In this document: in pieces, positions 1 through 7,636 of the stretch | Layout: the number at the start of each line of letters is the position of its first letter | Numbering within the stretch: position 1 is the stretch's first letter | Assembly: GCA_029558905.1 (NCBI GenBank) | Contig: JAKQCX010000006.1 | Span: 1 to 37,918, forward strand | DNA: 37,918 nucleotides | Source of the DNA: Pseudomonadota bacterium | GTDB taxonomy: Bacteria; Pseudomonadota; Gammaproteobacteria; Burkholderiales; Thiobacillaceae | Direction: 5' to 3' | The notes under the pieces: model-generated | The model's input: only the letters and a program-made list of their open reading frames with translations | Told to the model about the DNA's origin: nothing | The model's database searches: none | Position numbers and translations under genes: made by a program

Positions 1-61
1 CGGGTTGAGTGTCGCTACCCAAACCTTACCGGAGTCCTTCGATGACCACCCGATCGCGCCC

Positions 62-95
62 GCCCGGTAGGCCCCGCATGCGGGGCCTACCGGGC
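62..95. repeat. Perfect 34-nt palindrome downstream of uup
   Basis: The two 17-nt halves are exact reverse complements centred on GCATGC, so single-stranded nucleic acid could form a very stable hairpin with almost no loop. It lies about 155 nt past the uup stop codon. No T-run follows on either strand, so it is not a standard intrinsic terminator. It could be a transcription barrier, a REP-like unit or a protein-binding palindrome. The remaining bases of 1-249 show no convincing gene. Confidence 0.6.
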
Positions 96-249
96 AACAC
101 CAGGCACTTCAGCTCTTACACCACTTGGTGGGACACTGCCCCGGCAGAGAGTGGAATGGCAAACGATGCAAACAATTTCCAAGGCAGCTTCGTGCCGATG
201 ACCGCACGCCGCACCCACCCACTCTCGCGGGTGCCGAGGGGATCTGGGC

Positions 250-2127
250 TCAGCCCGCCGTCTTGGCCTCCAGCGCTTCCCAGCGTGCAAGCAGTTCCAG
301 CAGCGCCTCTTCGATCTCGGTGGCCCGGCCATGCAGGGCGGCGGATCGGACGTGGTCGGCGTATACGGCGGGATCGGCCATCTGCGCGGCCAGGCCGGCC
401 TGTTCGGTCTCCAGGGCCTGGATCCGTTCGGGCAGGGCTTCCAGTTCCTTCCGCTCCTTGTAGCTGAGGCCGGCCTTTTTCGGCCTGGGCGGCGGAACGG
501 CGCTGGGCTTGGTGGTCGGGACCTTTGTGGTTGCCGGGGTGTCGGCCCGTGGACGGGCGCGATAGGCCAGCCAGTCGGCGTAGCCGCCGGGCAGTTCCAG
601 GAGCTGGCCGTTGCCGGAGAAGACGATGCTCTGGGTCACCACGTTGTCGAGGAAGGCACGGTCGTGTGAGACCAGGATCACGGTGCCGGCGTAGTCCTGC
701 AGGAGCTGCTCCAGCAGTTCCAGGGTGTCGATGTCCAGGTCGTTGGTGGGTTCGTCCAGCACCAGCAGGTTGGCTGGGCGCGCGAAGAGGCGGGCCAGCA
801 GCAGGCGGTTGCGTTCGCCGCCGGAGAGGGCCCCCACCTTGGCCCGGGCGCGCTCCGGGGGAAAGAGGAATTCCTCCAGATAGCCGATGACGTGCTTACG
901 TTGGCCGCCGATGGTGACATGGTCCGAGCCGGGAGAGATGGTATCCACCAGGGTGGCCGCATCATCCAGCTGGCCGCGGAACTGGTCGAAATAGGCCACT
1001 TGCAGACCGGTACCCCGCCGGATGCGACCCTGATCGGGATCCATTTTTCCCAGCATGAGCTGGATGAAGGTGGTCTTGCCACAGCCGTTGGGGCCGATGA
1101 GCCCCAGCTTGTCCCCTCGCAGGATGCGGGTGGAGAAATCGCGGATGAGGCTGCGGCCGGCAAAGCCGTGGCTGACATGCTCGAATTCGGCCACGAGTTT
1201 TCCCGAGCGTTCGCCGGCATCCAGGCTGAAGCCCACCTGGCCCAGGCGCTCCCGGCGGGCGGCCCGATCCCGGCGCAGTCGTTCCAGGCGACGCACACGG
1301 CCTTCGTTGCGGGTGCGGCGGGCCTCGATGCCCTTGCGGATCCAGGCCTCTTCCTGTTTCCAGAATTTGTCGAATTTCCGGTTCTGCTGGGTCTCCACCA
1401 GCAATTCGTCCGCCTTGCGGGCCTGGTAGGCGGCAAAGTTGCCCGGATAGCTGCGCAGGATGCCTCGATCCAGTTCGACGATGCGGTTGGCCACCCGGTC
1501 CAGGAAGGCCCGGTCGTGGGTGATGAACAGGAGGGCGCCGGGGAATTCCGCCAGCAGTTCCTCCAGCCATTCGATGGCGCCGAAATCCAGGTGGTTGGTG
1601 GGCTCGTCCAGCAACAGGAGCTCCGGCTCCGCGGCCAGGGCCCGGGCCAGGGCCACACGTTTCTTCGTACCGCCGGACAGCGTGTCCACCCTGGCCTCGG
1701 CATCCAGGCCCAGGCGGGCCAGGGTCTCCTCCACCCGGCTGTTCAGGCGCCAGGCGTCGTGCACCTCCAGCTCGTGCGACAGGCGCGCCATTTCCGCCAG
1801 GTCACCACTGTGGGTGGCGGCATGATAGGCCGTGAGCAGGGCCTGGGCCGGGCCCGCTCCCGCCGCCACGGCTTCGAATACCGTATGGCCCGGGCTGAAT
1901 TCCGGCTCCTGGGGTACGTAGGCCAGACGCAGCCCGGGTTCGCGCCACAGCACACCGTCATCAGGCTGGAGCTGACCAGCCAGGATCTTCAGCAGGCTGG
2001 ATTTGCCCGTGCCGTTGCGGCCGATGAGGCCGATGCGCTCGCCCTTGTCGATGCCGAAGCTGGCGCCGTCCAGCAGGGGCCAGTGACCGTAGGCGAGGGA
2101 GAGGTTGTCCAGGCTGAGATAAGGCAT
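250..2127 (-). CDS. uup: ABC-F family ATPase Uup
   Basis: This is a soluble protein with two tandem ABC ATPase domains and no membrane segment, as in the ABC-F family, whose members act on ribosomes; Uup has also been linked to branched DNA intermediates. The first domain has a Walker A motif GRNGTGKS near residue 37 and signature LSGGTKKR. The second has GPNGCGKTT and LSGGERNR. Both carry LLLDEPTNHLD/LVLDEPTNDLD-type Walker B motifs. After a Pro/Lys-rich linker the C-terminus (about the last 75 residues) is a predicted coiled coil, the DNA-binding domain that separates Uup from EttA-type members. The start at 2127 (MPYLSLDNL) was chosen because the ABC fold begins there; the frame is open 31 codons further upstream. 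Length is 625 aa, close to E. coli Uup. It is divergent from the tRNA gene. Confidence 0.92.
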   Translation of the reverse strand: MPYLSLDNLSLAYGHWPLLDGASFGIDKGERIGLIGRNGTGKSSLLKILAGQLQPDDGVLWREPGLRLAYVPQEPEFSPGHTVFEAVAAGAGPAQALLTAYHAATHSGDLAEMARLSHELEVHDAWRLNSRVEETLARLGLDAEARVDTLSGGTKKRVALARALAAEPELLLLDEPTNHLDFGAIEWLEELLAEFPGALLFITHDRAFLDRVANRIVELDRGILRSYPGNFAAYQARKADELLVETQQNRKFDKFWKQEEAWIRKGIEARRTRNEGRVRRLERLRRDRAARRERLGQVGFSLDAGERSGKLVAEFEHVSHGFAGRSLIRDFSTRILRGDKLGLIGPNGCGKTTFIQLMLGKMDPDQGRIRRGTGLQVAYFDQFRGQLDDAATLVDTISPGSDHVTIGGQRKHVIGYLEEFLFPPERARAKVGALSGGERNRLLLARLFARPANLLVLDEPTNDLDIDTLELLEQLLQDYAGTVILVSHDRAFLDNVVTQSIVFSGNGQLLELPGGYADWLAYRARPRADTPATTKVPTTKPSAVPPPRPKKAGLSYKERKELEALPERIQALETEQAGLAAQMADPAVYADHVRSAALHGRATEIEEALLELLARWEALEAKTAG

Positions 2128-2277
2128 GTGGAAAGGGCGTTTCGGATCGACCGTGCGGTAACGGGGGGAGTGTACAGGCAGCTGCGGGGCGGTCCCGCGG
2201 GATGCGTGCGGGGCGATCATGTCCCTCGATCGGATGTGCTCGCCTTTCCAATGGCGTGCCAGGCCGGACCTTCGCGC

Positions 2278-2283
2278 TAAAAT
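2278..2283 (+). promoter_or_regulatory. Candidate -10 element for tRNA-Arg
   Basis: TAAAAT matches the sigma-70 -10 consensus at five of six positions and sits 10 nt before the first base of the mature tRNA. A GC-rich discriminator (GCCGCTCC) follows, as is usual for stable RNA promoters under stringent control. No good -35 hexamer is visible at 16-18 nt upstream. Confidence 0.4.
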
Positions 2284-2293
2284 GCCGCTCCAC

Positions 2294-2369
2294 GCCTACG
2301 TAGCTCAGTGGATAGAGCATCCCCCTCCTAAGGGGAGGGTCGCAGGTTCGATTCCTGCCGTGGGCGCCA
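2294..2369 (+). tRNA. tRNA-Arg (anticodon CCT)
   Basis: The full cloverleaf can be drawn by hand. The acceptor stem pairs GCCTACG with CGTGGGC (one T-G wobble). The D arm pairs GCTC with GAGC, and the anticodon stem pairs TCCCC with GGGGA around the loop CTCCTAA. The T arm pairs GCAGG with CCTGC around TTCGATT. The discriminator is G and CCA is encoded (2367-2369). The anticodon at 2327-2329 is CCT, which reads AGG arginine codons, rare in a GC-rich proteobacterium. Length is 76 nt with CCA. No downstream terminator with a T-run is seen. Confidence 0.97.
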
Positions 2370-2901
2370 GTTCCATGCGTGTCTGGGGCGTCTGCGGCCC
2401 CCTGGAAAAGGGTGGTTCAGTGGGCCGATCCCGTGCGGGGACCGGACCTGCCTGAGGTCGCCGGAATCCGCAGCGGGCCATGGCTTCCGGGGAGGCGCAT
2501 GGGTGTTCTGCCAGGCGCGGGTGCCGATGCACAGGATTCCTCTCTGCGTTCGGCATGACGGCAGAGGCGCTCGGAATGACGGCGAAGGGCGCTGGGAACG
2601 ATGGCGGAGGGCGGCTTGCATTTCGATTGCGCGCGAGGGCAGGGCTGACGTTTAGGCGCGTGTCGGATCGGACGTTCGATCGCGTGCGGGGATCGGAGTT
2701 GCCGCTTCGGCTGGCGATGGGCCGGAGCGGTCATTTCGGCCAACAGGAGAAGTCCAGGCTTATCGGCCGGACCACCCCTCCTCCCGTGGCTTGAACCCTC
2801 TTGGGCGTCGCATTCGGGAGCTTGGCGCCATGTTTGCCGCGTCGGCAGGCCGCCGGGAATGTCTCGCCCGGCAGTCGACCAGGACGGGTTTTGGGTTTCC
2901 G
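2370..2901. other. Gene-free gap with decayed repeats
   Basis: This 532-nt stretch between tRNA-Arg and the SQR-like gene has no reading frame with a plausible start, ribosome binding site and recognisable product. A GC-rich 5-bp hairpin (GGGGC/GCCCC) lies about 20 nt after the tRNA but lacks a T-run. The main visible structure is the repeat arm and 22-nt array at 2533-2612. Confidence 0.6.
2533..2612 (-). repeat. Dispersed repeat arm plus three 22-nt tandem units
   Basis: Positions 2533-2561 are one arm of the dispersed hairpin element that is complete at 37340-37412. From 2547 the arm's outer end continues as three units of exactly 22 nt (2547-2568, 2569-2590, 2591-2612). Each carries a variant of CGGAATGACGG. 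It is the reverse complement of the tandem arrays at the right end of the window, so arm and array belong to one repeat family. Confidence 0.65.
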
Positions 2902-4053
2902 CTACCTGTAGGCACGCAGGTACTGGCCCTCGAAGTAGCGCTTGGCCCAGTGGAACAGGCGGCAGGAGGGCAGCAGCACGGAGCGTTTCGGGTCGCGGTA
3001 GACCAGGATGCCCTTGTCGAGGGTGTCGACGATGCAGATCAGCTCCACCTTGGGAGTGGCGGCGGGGGCCTTGCCCTCCAGTGCCAGGAGCAGGTTTTGG
3101 GCCGCCGCCCTGGCCTGCAGATCCGCCATGTGGGCCTGCTTGGGCAGCCAGTCCGGGCCCGGGAAGCTGCCGGCATCACCGGCCACGAACACCCGGTCCG
3201 CGCCTTCCACACGGCAGTGGGCATCGGCCCTGAAGAAGCCGCCGGGGGACAGGGGCAGACCGGATTCCGCTGCCCAGGCGGGGCCGGTGAGGCCGGGCAT
3301 GAACAGGATCAGGTCGGCGTCGATGTGGCCGCCCTCCGTGTCCACACCTCTTTCCGAAAAGCCTAGCGGCTTGTGCCCCAGATGGGTGTCGATGCGGCGC
3401 CGGGCCATCTCCGCCAGCAGACCGGAAACGGCCTTATCCCCCAGGCGGCTGCCTGGCTTGGTGGCGGCGCTGAAGAAGGCGAGGTCGATGCGCGCGCGCC
3501 GGCCGGTCCGGCGCAGATGGGTATCCAGGCCGAACAGCAGCTCGAACATGGGGCCGCCGCGCATGGCCGCCGGCTCGTTGGGATTGCCGCCGAAACCCAG
3601 GGCGATGCGCCCGTCTTGCATGGCAGATACACGGTCGCGGATGGCTTCGGCCGAGGCCACGCCCTCGCACAGGGTCAGGGCATGCTCGATGCCGCGCAGC
3701 TTCTTGATGAAGCGCCCTCCGGTGGCGATGAGCAGGGCATCGTTGCGCAGGGTCCTGTTGGTCTCGTCCACGGCGTCGGTGAGCACGGTACGGCCACCGT
3801 CCTGCAGGCCCGTGACCCGGGCGGCCACGAACTCCACGCCCTGGTCCCGGAAAAAGCGTTCCAGGGGCAGGACCAGGTCCGCGCCCTGGCGCAGGCCCGG
3901 AGGGATCCAGATCAGGCTGGGCAGGTAGACGAACCGGGCCTTGGGGGCCACCAGGGTGATGCGCGCCCGGGGCGCGCGCTTGCGCAGTGCGCGCACGGCG
4001 GTGAGGGCGGCAAATCCGGCTCCCAGGATGACGATGTGCGGGGCGGTGGACAT
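2902..4053 (-). CDS. Sulfide:quinone oxidoreductase-like flavoprotein
   Basis: This is an FAD-dependent enzyme of the SQR/FCSD/NDH-2 superfamily. The N-terminus has the dinucleotide-binding motif VILGAGFAALTAV (residues 8-20). The C-terminal FAD motif is VFVAGDAG near 289-295, followed by the W-x-PK-x-A-x(6)-QA pattern typical of the superfamily. Cys129 and Cys340 sit where SQRs carry two of their three redox cysteines. The middle one seems absent, since the matching segment (AAMRGGPMFE, about 162-171) has none. Quinone reduction with sulfide is therefore possible but not assured, and another electron donor could be used. The start at 4053 has AAGGA five bases upstream; the frame is open six codons further. 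Length is 383 aa. It lies 104 nt downstream of the stress-protein gene and may be co-transcribed with it. Confidence 0.72.
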   Translation of the reverse strand: MSTAPHIVILGAGFAALTAVRALRKRAPRARITLVAPKARFVYLPSLIWIPPGLRQGADLVLPLERFFRDQGVEFVAARVTGLQDGGRTVLTDAVDETNRTLRNDALLIATGGRFIKKLRGIEHALTLCEGVASAEAIRDRVSAMQDGRIALGFGGNPNEPAAMRGGPMFELLFGLDTHLRRTGRRARIDLAFFSAATKPGSRLGDKAVSGLLAEMARRRIDTHLGHKPLGFSERGVDTEGGHIDADLILFMPGLTGPAWAAESGLPLSPGGFFRADAHCRVEGADRVFVAGDAGSFPGPDWLPKQAHMADLQARAAAQNLLLALEGKAPAATPKVELICIVDTLDKGILVYRDPKRSVLLPSCRLFHWAKRYFEGQYLRAYR

Positions 4054-4157
4054 GACATTCCTTGTGAACATTGGTCGGATGACGTGGGACCCGGATCTTC
4101 AGGCCCACCCGAAGGCGGGGGTGCCGGAGATTTGGGTCGGAGGGCGCGCGAGGGCCG

Positions 4158-4601
4158 TCAACGCACGAACAGCACGGGCATGGCGCTGATGCGTGCCACG
4201 CCCTCGGCTACGCTGCCCAGCAGCAGATGGCGCAGGCCACGATGACCGTGCGTGCCTACTACCACCAGGTCCGCGGGCCAGGCGGCAGCCTCGCCGGCGA
4301 TCACGTCGGCCACGCTGCGGGCCGGTGTGTCGGTTTGCACCAGTTGCAGGCGGGCCTGCACGCCGGCAGTCTGGGCCAGCTGCCGGGCCCGGTCCAGTAT
4401 GCCTTCACCCACCTGACGGCGTGCTTCATTGATCTGCGTGGTGTCGAGAGCGAATTCCGAGCCCGCCAGCATCCAGGTCGTATCCTGCACGTGCAGGACC
4501 GTCAGCTCGGCCTGACAGTCGCGCGCCAGCTCCACGGCGTGACGCAGCGCCACGTCCGCATGCGGACTGCCGTCCACGGCGACCAGTATGCGTTTGTACA
4601 T
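4158..4601 (-). CDS. Universal stress protein (UspA family)
   Basis: This single-domain, 147-residue UspA-fold protein begins MYKRILVAVDGS. It ends with the ATP-binding signature G-x2-G-x9-GS, seen as GTHGHRGLRHLLLGS, so it is of the nucleotide-binding type rather than the non-binding UspA type. Members respond to stress and bind ATP; the target is unknown. AGGAGG seven bases before the start codon is a strong ribosome binding site. It is transcribed away from the kdp operon, with about 330 nt to the first kdp-related ORF. KdpD in the next operon also contains a Usp-like domain, but no functional link can be seen. Confidence 0.9.
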   Translation of the reverse strand: MYKRILVAVDGSPHADVALRHAVELARDCQAELTVLHVQDTTWMLAGSEFALDTTQINEARRQVGEGILDRARQLAQTAGVQARLQLVQTDTPARSVADVIAGEAAAWPADLVVVGTHGHRGLRHLLLGSVAEGVARISAMPVLFVR

Positions 4602-4863
4602 GATGTGTCCTCCTGTGCGCTTTCAGCATAACCCGACTTGCACTCACCTTGCCCAGTGGCTCAGACCCGGTCGCGGCTCGATCACGGGTGCGCGTGGCTT
4701 CCCAGGCCTCCCTTATGCAGATCTTCCATCGCATCACGGCCTGGATGGTACGCGGGGACGGCTCCGCGCGCCGCCACGGCACGTGCGCCATGGCGGCGAT
4801 CCGGGCATGCAGGGCGGCAGGGATTTTTCCAACCTGTCGCGTGCCGGCGTGGTCCTTGATGAC

Positions 4864-4892
4864 TTCTTGATGGTTGTCTCTGCATTCTTGAT
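4864..4892 (+). promoter_or_regulatory. Candidate KdpE operator: direct repeat TTCTTGAT
   Basis: TTCTTGAT occurs at 4864-4871 and again at 4885-4892, 21 nt apart, two turns of the helix and therefore on the same face. OmpR-family regulators such as KdpE bind tandem direct half-sites, and this lies 39 nt upstream of the first leader start. The stretch is T-rich for this genome. No convincing -35/-10 pair was found. The rest of 4602-4930 shows no supported gene. Confidence 0.3.
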
Positions 4893-4930
4893 CCTGTCCT
4901 GATACGCGTAACCCTAGCATCGAGCCGTTC

Positions 4931-5005
4931 ATGAAACGGAGCGATGCCATGCCTTACGGTTCCCGGATTCCCCGCGGTGCCTCCCATGCCGGGAGGCTTC
5001 CATGA
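4931..5005 (+). CDS. Candidate leader peptide overlapping kdpF
   Basis: A short frame starts at ATG 4931 (24 aa) or, more likely, at ATG 4949 (18 aa), which has GGAG at 4938-4941, seven bases upstream. It ends with TGA at 5003-5005, overlapping the kdpF start in an ATGA junction. Ribosomes translating it would run through the hairpin that holds the kdpF ribosome binding site, so it could couple or gate kdpF translation. The peptide (MPYGSRIPRGASHAGRLP from the second start) has no membrane helix and no recognised family. It could be chance, since the frame is short. Confidence 0.35.
   Translation: MKRSDAMPYGSRIPRGASHAGRLP
4980..4996 (+). promoter_or_regulatory. Hairpin covering the kdpF ribosome binding site
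   Basis: CCTCCC (4980-4985) pairs perfectly with GGGAGG (4991-4996) across a five-base loop. GGGAGG is the Shine-Dalgarno sequence of kdpF, whose ATG is at 5002. In the folded state the site is hidden; translation of the overlapping leader frame would open it. Confidence 0.45.
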
Positions 5006-5100
5006 TCCCCCTGGCGCTCGTCCATTGGCTGGCCGCCGTGGGCGCGCTGGGCCTGTTCGTCTATCTCGGCCACGCCTTGCTGCGCCCCGAGCGCTTCTGA
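5002..5100 (+). CDS. kdpF: KdpF, small subunit of the potassium ATPase
   Basis: This is a 32-residue single-helix membrane peptide, too short for usual ORF cut-offs. It ends YLGHALLRPERF, matching the KdpF pattern of one transmembrane helix followed by a LxPExF-type tail. KdpF binds KdpA/KdpB lipid-facing surfaces and stabilises the KdpFABC complex. The ribosome binding site GGGAGG is five bases upstream and is part of a hairpin. It is the first recognised gene of the kdp operon, 15 nt before a second small membrane ORF. Confidence 0.85.
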   Translation: MIPLALVHWLAAVGALGLFVYLGHALLRPERF

Positions 5101-5115
5101 TCGCACAGGTTCGTC

Positions 5116-5199
5116 ATGGAAGACCTGATGTTCGTCGGCCTGTCGCTTGCATTCTTTGCCTGGACCGCGTGGCTGTTGCTCGCCTTGCGCGGACTTTGA
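5116..5199 (+). CDS. One-helix microprotein between kdpF and kdpA
   Basis: This 27-residue frame reads MEDLMFVGLSLAFFAWTAWL followed by LLALRGL: a short acidic start and one hydrophobic helix filling nearly all of it. It lies 15 nt after kdpF and nine bases before the kdpA start, and the operon is tightly packed around it, which supports its being real. I recall similar short membrane ORFs upstream of kdpA in other proteobacteria, but I cannot confirm a named family. It may be an extra stabilising subunit, a kdpF duplicate, or a small leader. The ribosome binding site is weak (AGG about eight bases upstream), so translation may depend on coupling to kdpF. Confidence 0.6.
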   Translation: MEDLMFVGLSLAFFAWTAWLLLALRGL

Positions 5200-5208
5200 G
5201 AGGGAATC

Positions 5209-6915
5209 ATGCAACGCGATGTCACCGCTTTTGTTCTCGTTCTGGCCCTCGTGGCTGGGCTTGCCATGCTCATGGGCCGCTGGCTGGCGCATGCCTTCGC
5301 AGACGAACGCCATTGGCCACTGGAACGCCTGAGCTATCGCGTCCTGGGCATCGATCCGGGTGAGCGCATGGGTTGGGCGCGCTATGGGCTGGCGCTGCTC
5401 TTGTCCAACGCTGCCATGATGACCCTGGGTTACCTGGTGCTGCGCGTGCAGGGCTTGCTGCCGCTGAACGAGCTGGGCAACCCCGCGCAAACGCCGGATC
5501 TGGCCTTCAACACGGCGGTGTCCTTCATCACCAACACCAATTGGCAGGCCTATGGGGGAGAGACCAGCCTTTCCAATGCGACACAGATGCTGGCCATCAC
5601 CTTCCTGATGTTCTGCGGCGCCACCGCCGGTGTGGCCGCGGCGGGCGGCTTCATCCGCGCCCTGGGCCGCGCCGGCCGTCAGGACATCGGCAACTACTGG
5701 GTGGACTTCACGCGCGTGCTGTGGCGCGTGATGCTGCCGCTGTGCTTCGTGCTGGCGCTGGTCTACGTGTGGCAGGGCATACCGCAGACCCTGGACAGTC
5801 GGGCCGTGGCGACCACGCTCGAAGGCGCACGCCAGCAACTGGTGCTCGGCCCGGTGGCGAGCTTCGAGACCATCAAGCACATCGGTACCAACGGCGGCGG
5901 CTTCTTCAGCATGAACGCCGCGCACCCGTTCGAGAACCCGACGCCGCTGACCAACACCCTGCACATCCTGTCGATGCTGCTCATTCCCTCGGCGCTGACG
6001 GTCACCTTTGGCTTGATGCTGGCGCGCCGTCGTCAGGGCTGGGTGTTCTTCGCTGCGTTTCTGCTGATGTTCGCTGGCTTTCTGGCCCTGGTCTATGGCG
6101 CGGAGCAAGGCGGCAATCCCTTGCTGGCGCAGGTGGGCGCGGAGCAATCCAGGTCGGCCGCGCAACCGGGCGGCAACATGGAAGGCAAGGAGATGCGCTT
6201 TGGCATCGCCGGGACGGCCCTGTTCGTCACCACCACCACGGCGGCCACCACCGGTTCGGTCAATGCCATGCACGACTCGCTCACTCCCCTGGGCGGCCTC
6301 GTGCCGCTGGCGCAGATGATGCTCAACTGCGTGTTCGGCGGCGACGGGGTGGGCCTCATCAACCTGATCCAGTACGCCATCCTCACGGTGTTCCTGGCGG
6401 GCATGATGATCGGCCGCACGCCGGAGTTTCTGGGCAAGAAGATCGAGGCACGCGAAATCAAGCTGGTGATGCTCTCCGTGCTGGCGCATCCGGCGTCCAT
6501 CCTGGGTTTCACCGCGCTGGCCATGCTCTGGCCGGCCACCGGCGCGAGCCTCGCCAACCACGGCGCGCACGGCTTTTCCGAGGTGCTCTATGCCTACACA
6601 TCGGGCACGGCTAACAACGGTTCGGCCTTTGCCGGTCTCAACGCCAATACGCCGTTCTTCAACACCACCATCGGCCTGGCGATGCTGATCGGGCGCTACT
6701 TCACCCTGCTGCCCCTGTTGGCCGTGGCCGGTTCGCTGGCGGCCAAGCACACCGTGGCCGAGGGCCCCGGCACCTTCCCCACCGCCACGCCGCTGTTCAT
6801 GGGCCTGCTGGTATTCGTGGTGCTGACCGTCGGTGGCCTCACCTTCCTGCCCGCCCTGGCCCTGGGCCCCATCGTCGAGCATCTGCAGATGCTGGCGGGT
6901 CAGCTGCAACCCTGA
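5209..6915 (+). CDS. kdpA: Potassium-translocating ATPase subunit KdpA
   Basis: KdpA is the channel-like inner-membrane subunit that selects potassium in KdpFABC. At 568 aa it is close to the E. coli protein (557). All four selectivity-filter loops can be recognised: [11 protein letters not shown] at residue 108, GTNGGGFF at 226, [15 protein letters not shown] in the middle third, and [10 protein letters not shown] at 465. The second loop keeps the glycine-rich TNGGG that sets high affinity. Many hydrophobic segments run throughout. AGGGAA lies just before the ATG at 5209. It is followed after 13 nt by kdpC rather than kdpB. Confidence 0.97.
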   Translation: MQRDVTAFVLVLALVAGLAMLMGRWLAHAFADERHWPLERLSYRVLGIDPGERMGWARYGLALLLSNAAMMTLGYLVLRVQGLLPLNELGNPAQTPDLAFNTAVSFITNTNWQAYGGETSLSNATQMLAITFLMFCGATAGVAAAGGFIRALGRAGRQDIGNYWVDFTRVLWRVMLPLCFVLALVYVWQGIPQTLDSRAVATTLEGARQQLVLGPVASFETIKHIGTNGGGFFSMNAAHPFENPTPLTNTLHILSMLLIPSALTVTFGLMLARRRQGWVFFAAFLLMFAGFLALVYGAEQGGNPLLAQVGAEQSRSAAQPGGNMEGKEMRFGIAGTALFVTTTTAATTGSVNAMHDSLTPLGGLVPLAQMMLNCVFGGDGVGLINLIQYAILTVFLAGMMIGRTPEFLGKKIEAREIKLVMLSVLAHPASILGFTALAMLWPATGASLANHGAHGFSEVLYAYTSGTANNGSAFAGLNANTPFFNTTIGLAMLIGRYFTLLPLLAVAGSLAAKHTVAEGPGTFPTATPLFMGLLVFVVLTVGGLTFLPALALGPIVEHLQMLAGQLQP

Positions 6916-6928
6916 ATCGAGGCCCGTC

Positions 6929-7636
6929 ATGAATGCATCGAACGCTCCATCCGCCCGTGAGCCGCAAGTCTCCCCGTTGCATGGTTTGCTGGGGCCCTGT
7001 GTGCGTAGCGCGCTGTTTGTCGCCCTGGTCACGGGTGTGGCCTATCCGTTGGCCACGACGGGAGTCGCGCAGCTGCTGTGGCCTGAAACCGCCTCCGGCA
7101 GCCTGATTCGGCAGGGCGGGACGGTCATCGGCTCACGCCTGATCGGTCAGCATTTCACCGCCGGGCATTACTTTCACCCGCGGCCCAGTGCCACGACCGG
7201 GCCGGACCCCGCGGACCACGGCCGGACTGCGGGGGTACCGTACAACGCCGCGGCCTCGCTGGGCAGCAATCAGGGCCCGACCCATGCCGCGTTGATCGAG
7301 GCCGTGCAGCAGCGTGTGCGGAATTACCGCCGCACCAATGGTCTGGCGGCCGGTGCGGCCGTGCCGGTGGAGGCGGTGACCGCTTCGGCCTCCGGCCTGG
7401 ATCCGCATATTTCCGTGGCCAACGCACGCCTGCAGATGGACCGGGTCGCGCGGGCACGTCAGTTGCCCATGTCGGAAATCCGGTCGCTGCTGGCGCGGCA
7501 TACCGAGGGGCGCTGGCTGGGGCTGCTGGGTGAGCCGCGCATCAATGTCCTGCTGTTGAATCTGGCGCTGGATGCGCGGCAACCGCCCGCTACGGCCGCA
7601 TCCGCGTCACGCGAGGGAGAAGCCCATGTCCGGTAA
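6929..7636 (+). CDS. kdpC: Potassium-translocating ATPase subunit KdpC
   Basis: KdpC is the one-helix periplasm-facing subunit that raises potassium affinity of the pump. The N-terminal helix (about residues 27-48, [20 protein letters not shown]) is followed by family motifs: [24 protein letters not shown], and [13 protein letters not shown]. At 235 aa it is about 45 residues longer than E. coli KdpC; part of the excess is a polar N-terminal extension and part a C-terminal tail after the [10 protein letters not shown] core. The ATG at 6929 follows GAGG; a longer open frame upstream overlaps kdpA and is not used. It comes before kdpB and overlaps it by 11 nt, so B and C are swapped against the usual kdpFABC order. 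Confidence 0.95.
   Translation: MNASNAPSAREPQVSPLHGLLGPCVRSALFVALVTGVAYPLATTGVAQLLWPETASGSLIRQGGTVIGSRLIGQHFTAGHYFHPRPSATTGPDPADHGRTAGVPYNAAASLGSNQGPTHAALIEAVQQRVRNYRRTNGLAAGAAVPVEAVTASASGLDPHISVANARLQMDRVARARQLPMSEIRSLLARHTEGRWLGLLGEPRINVLLLNLALDARQPPATAASASREGEAHVR

Noticed and set aside
2371..2410. Intrinsic terminator after tRNA-Arg
   Set aside because: A 5-bp GC hairpin is present, but no T-run follows, so the evidence is too weak to call.
4426..4950. 174-aa minus-strand frame overlapping the stress-protein gene and the kdp upstream region
   Set aside because: It overlaps the certain usp gene in another frame. The part upstream of usp has no clear ribosome binding site and no recognised family.
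4954..7032. 692-aa open frame antisense to kdpF and kdpA
   Set aside because: No recognisable domain and a His/Gln/Gly-rich composition; kdpA is certain on the other strand.
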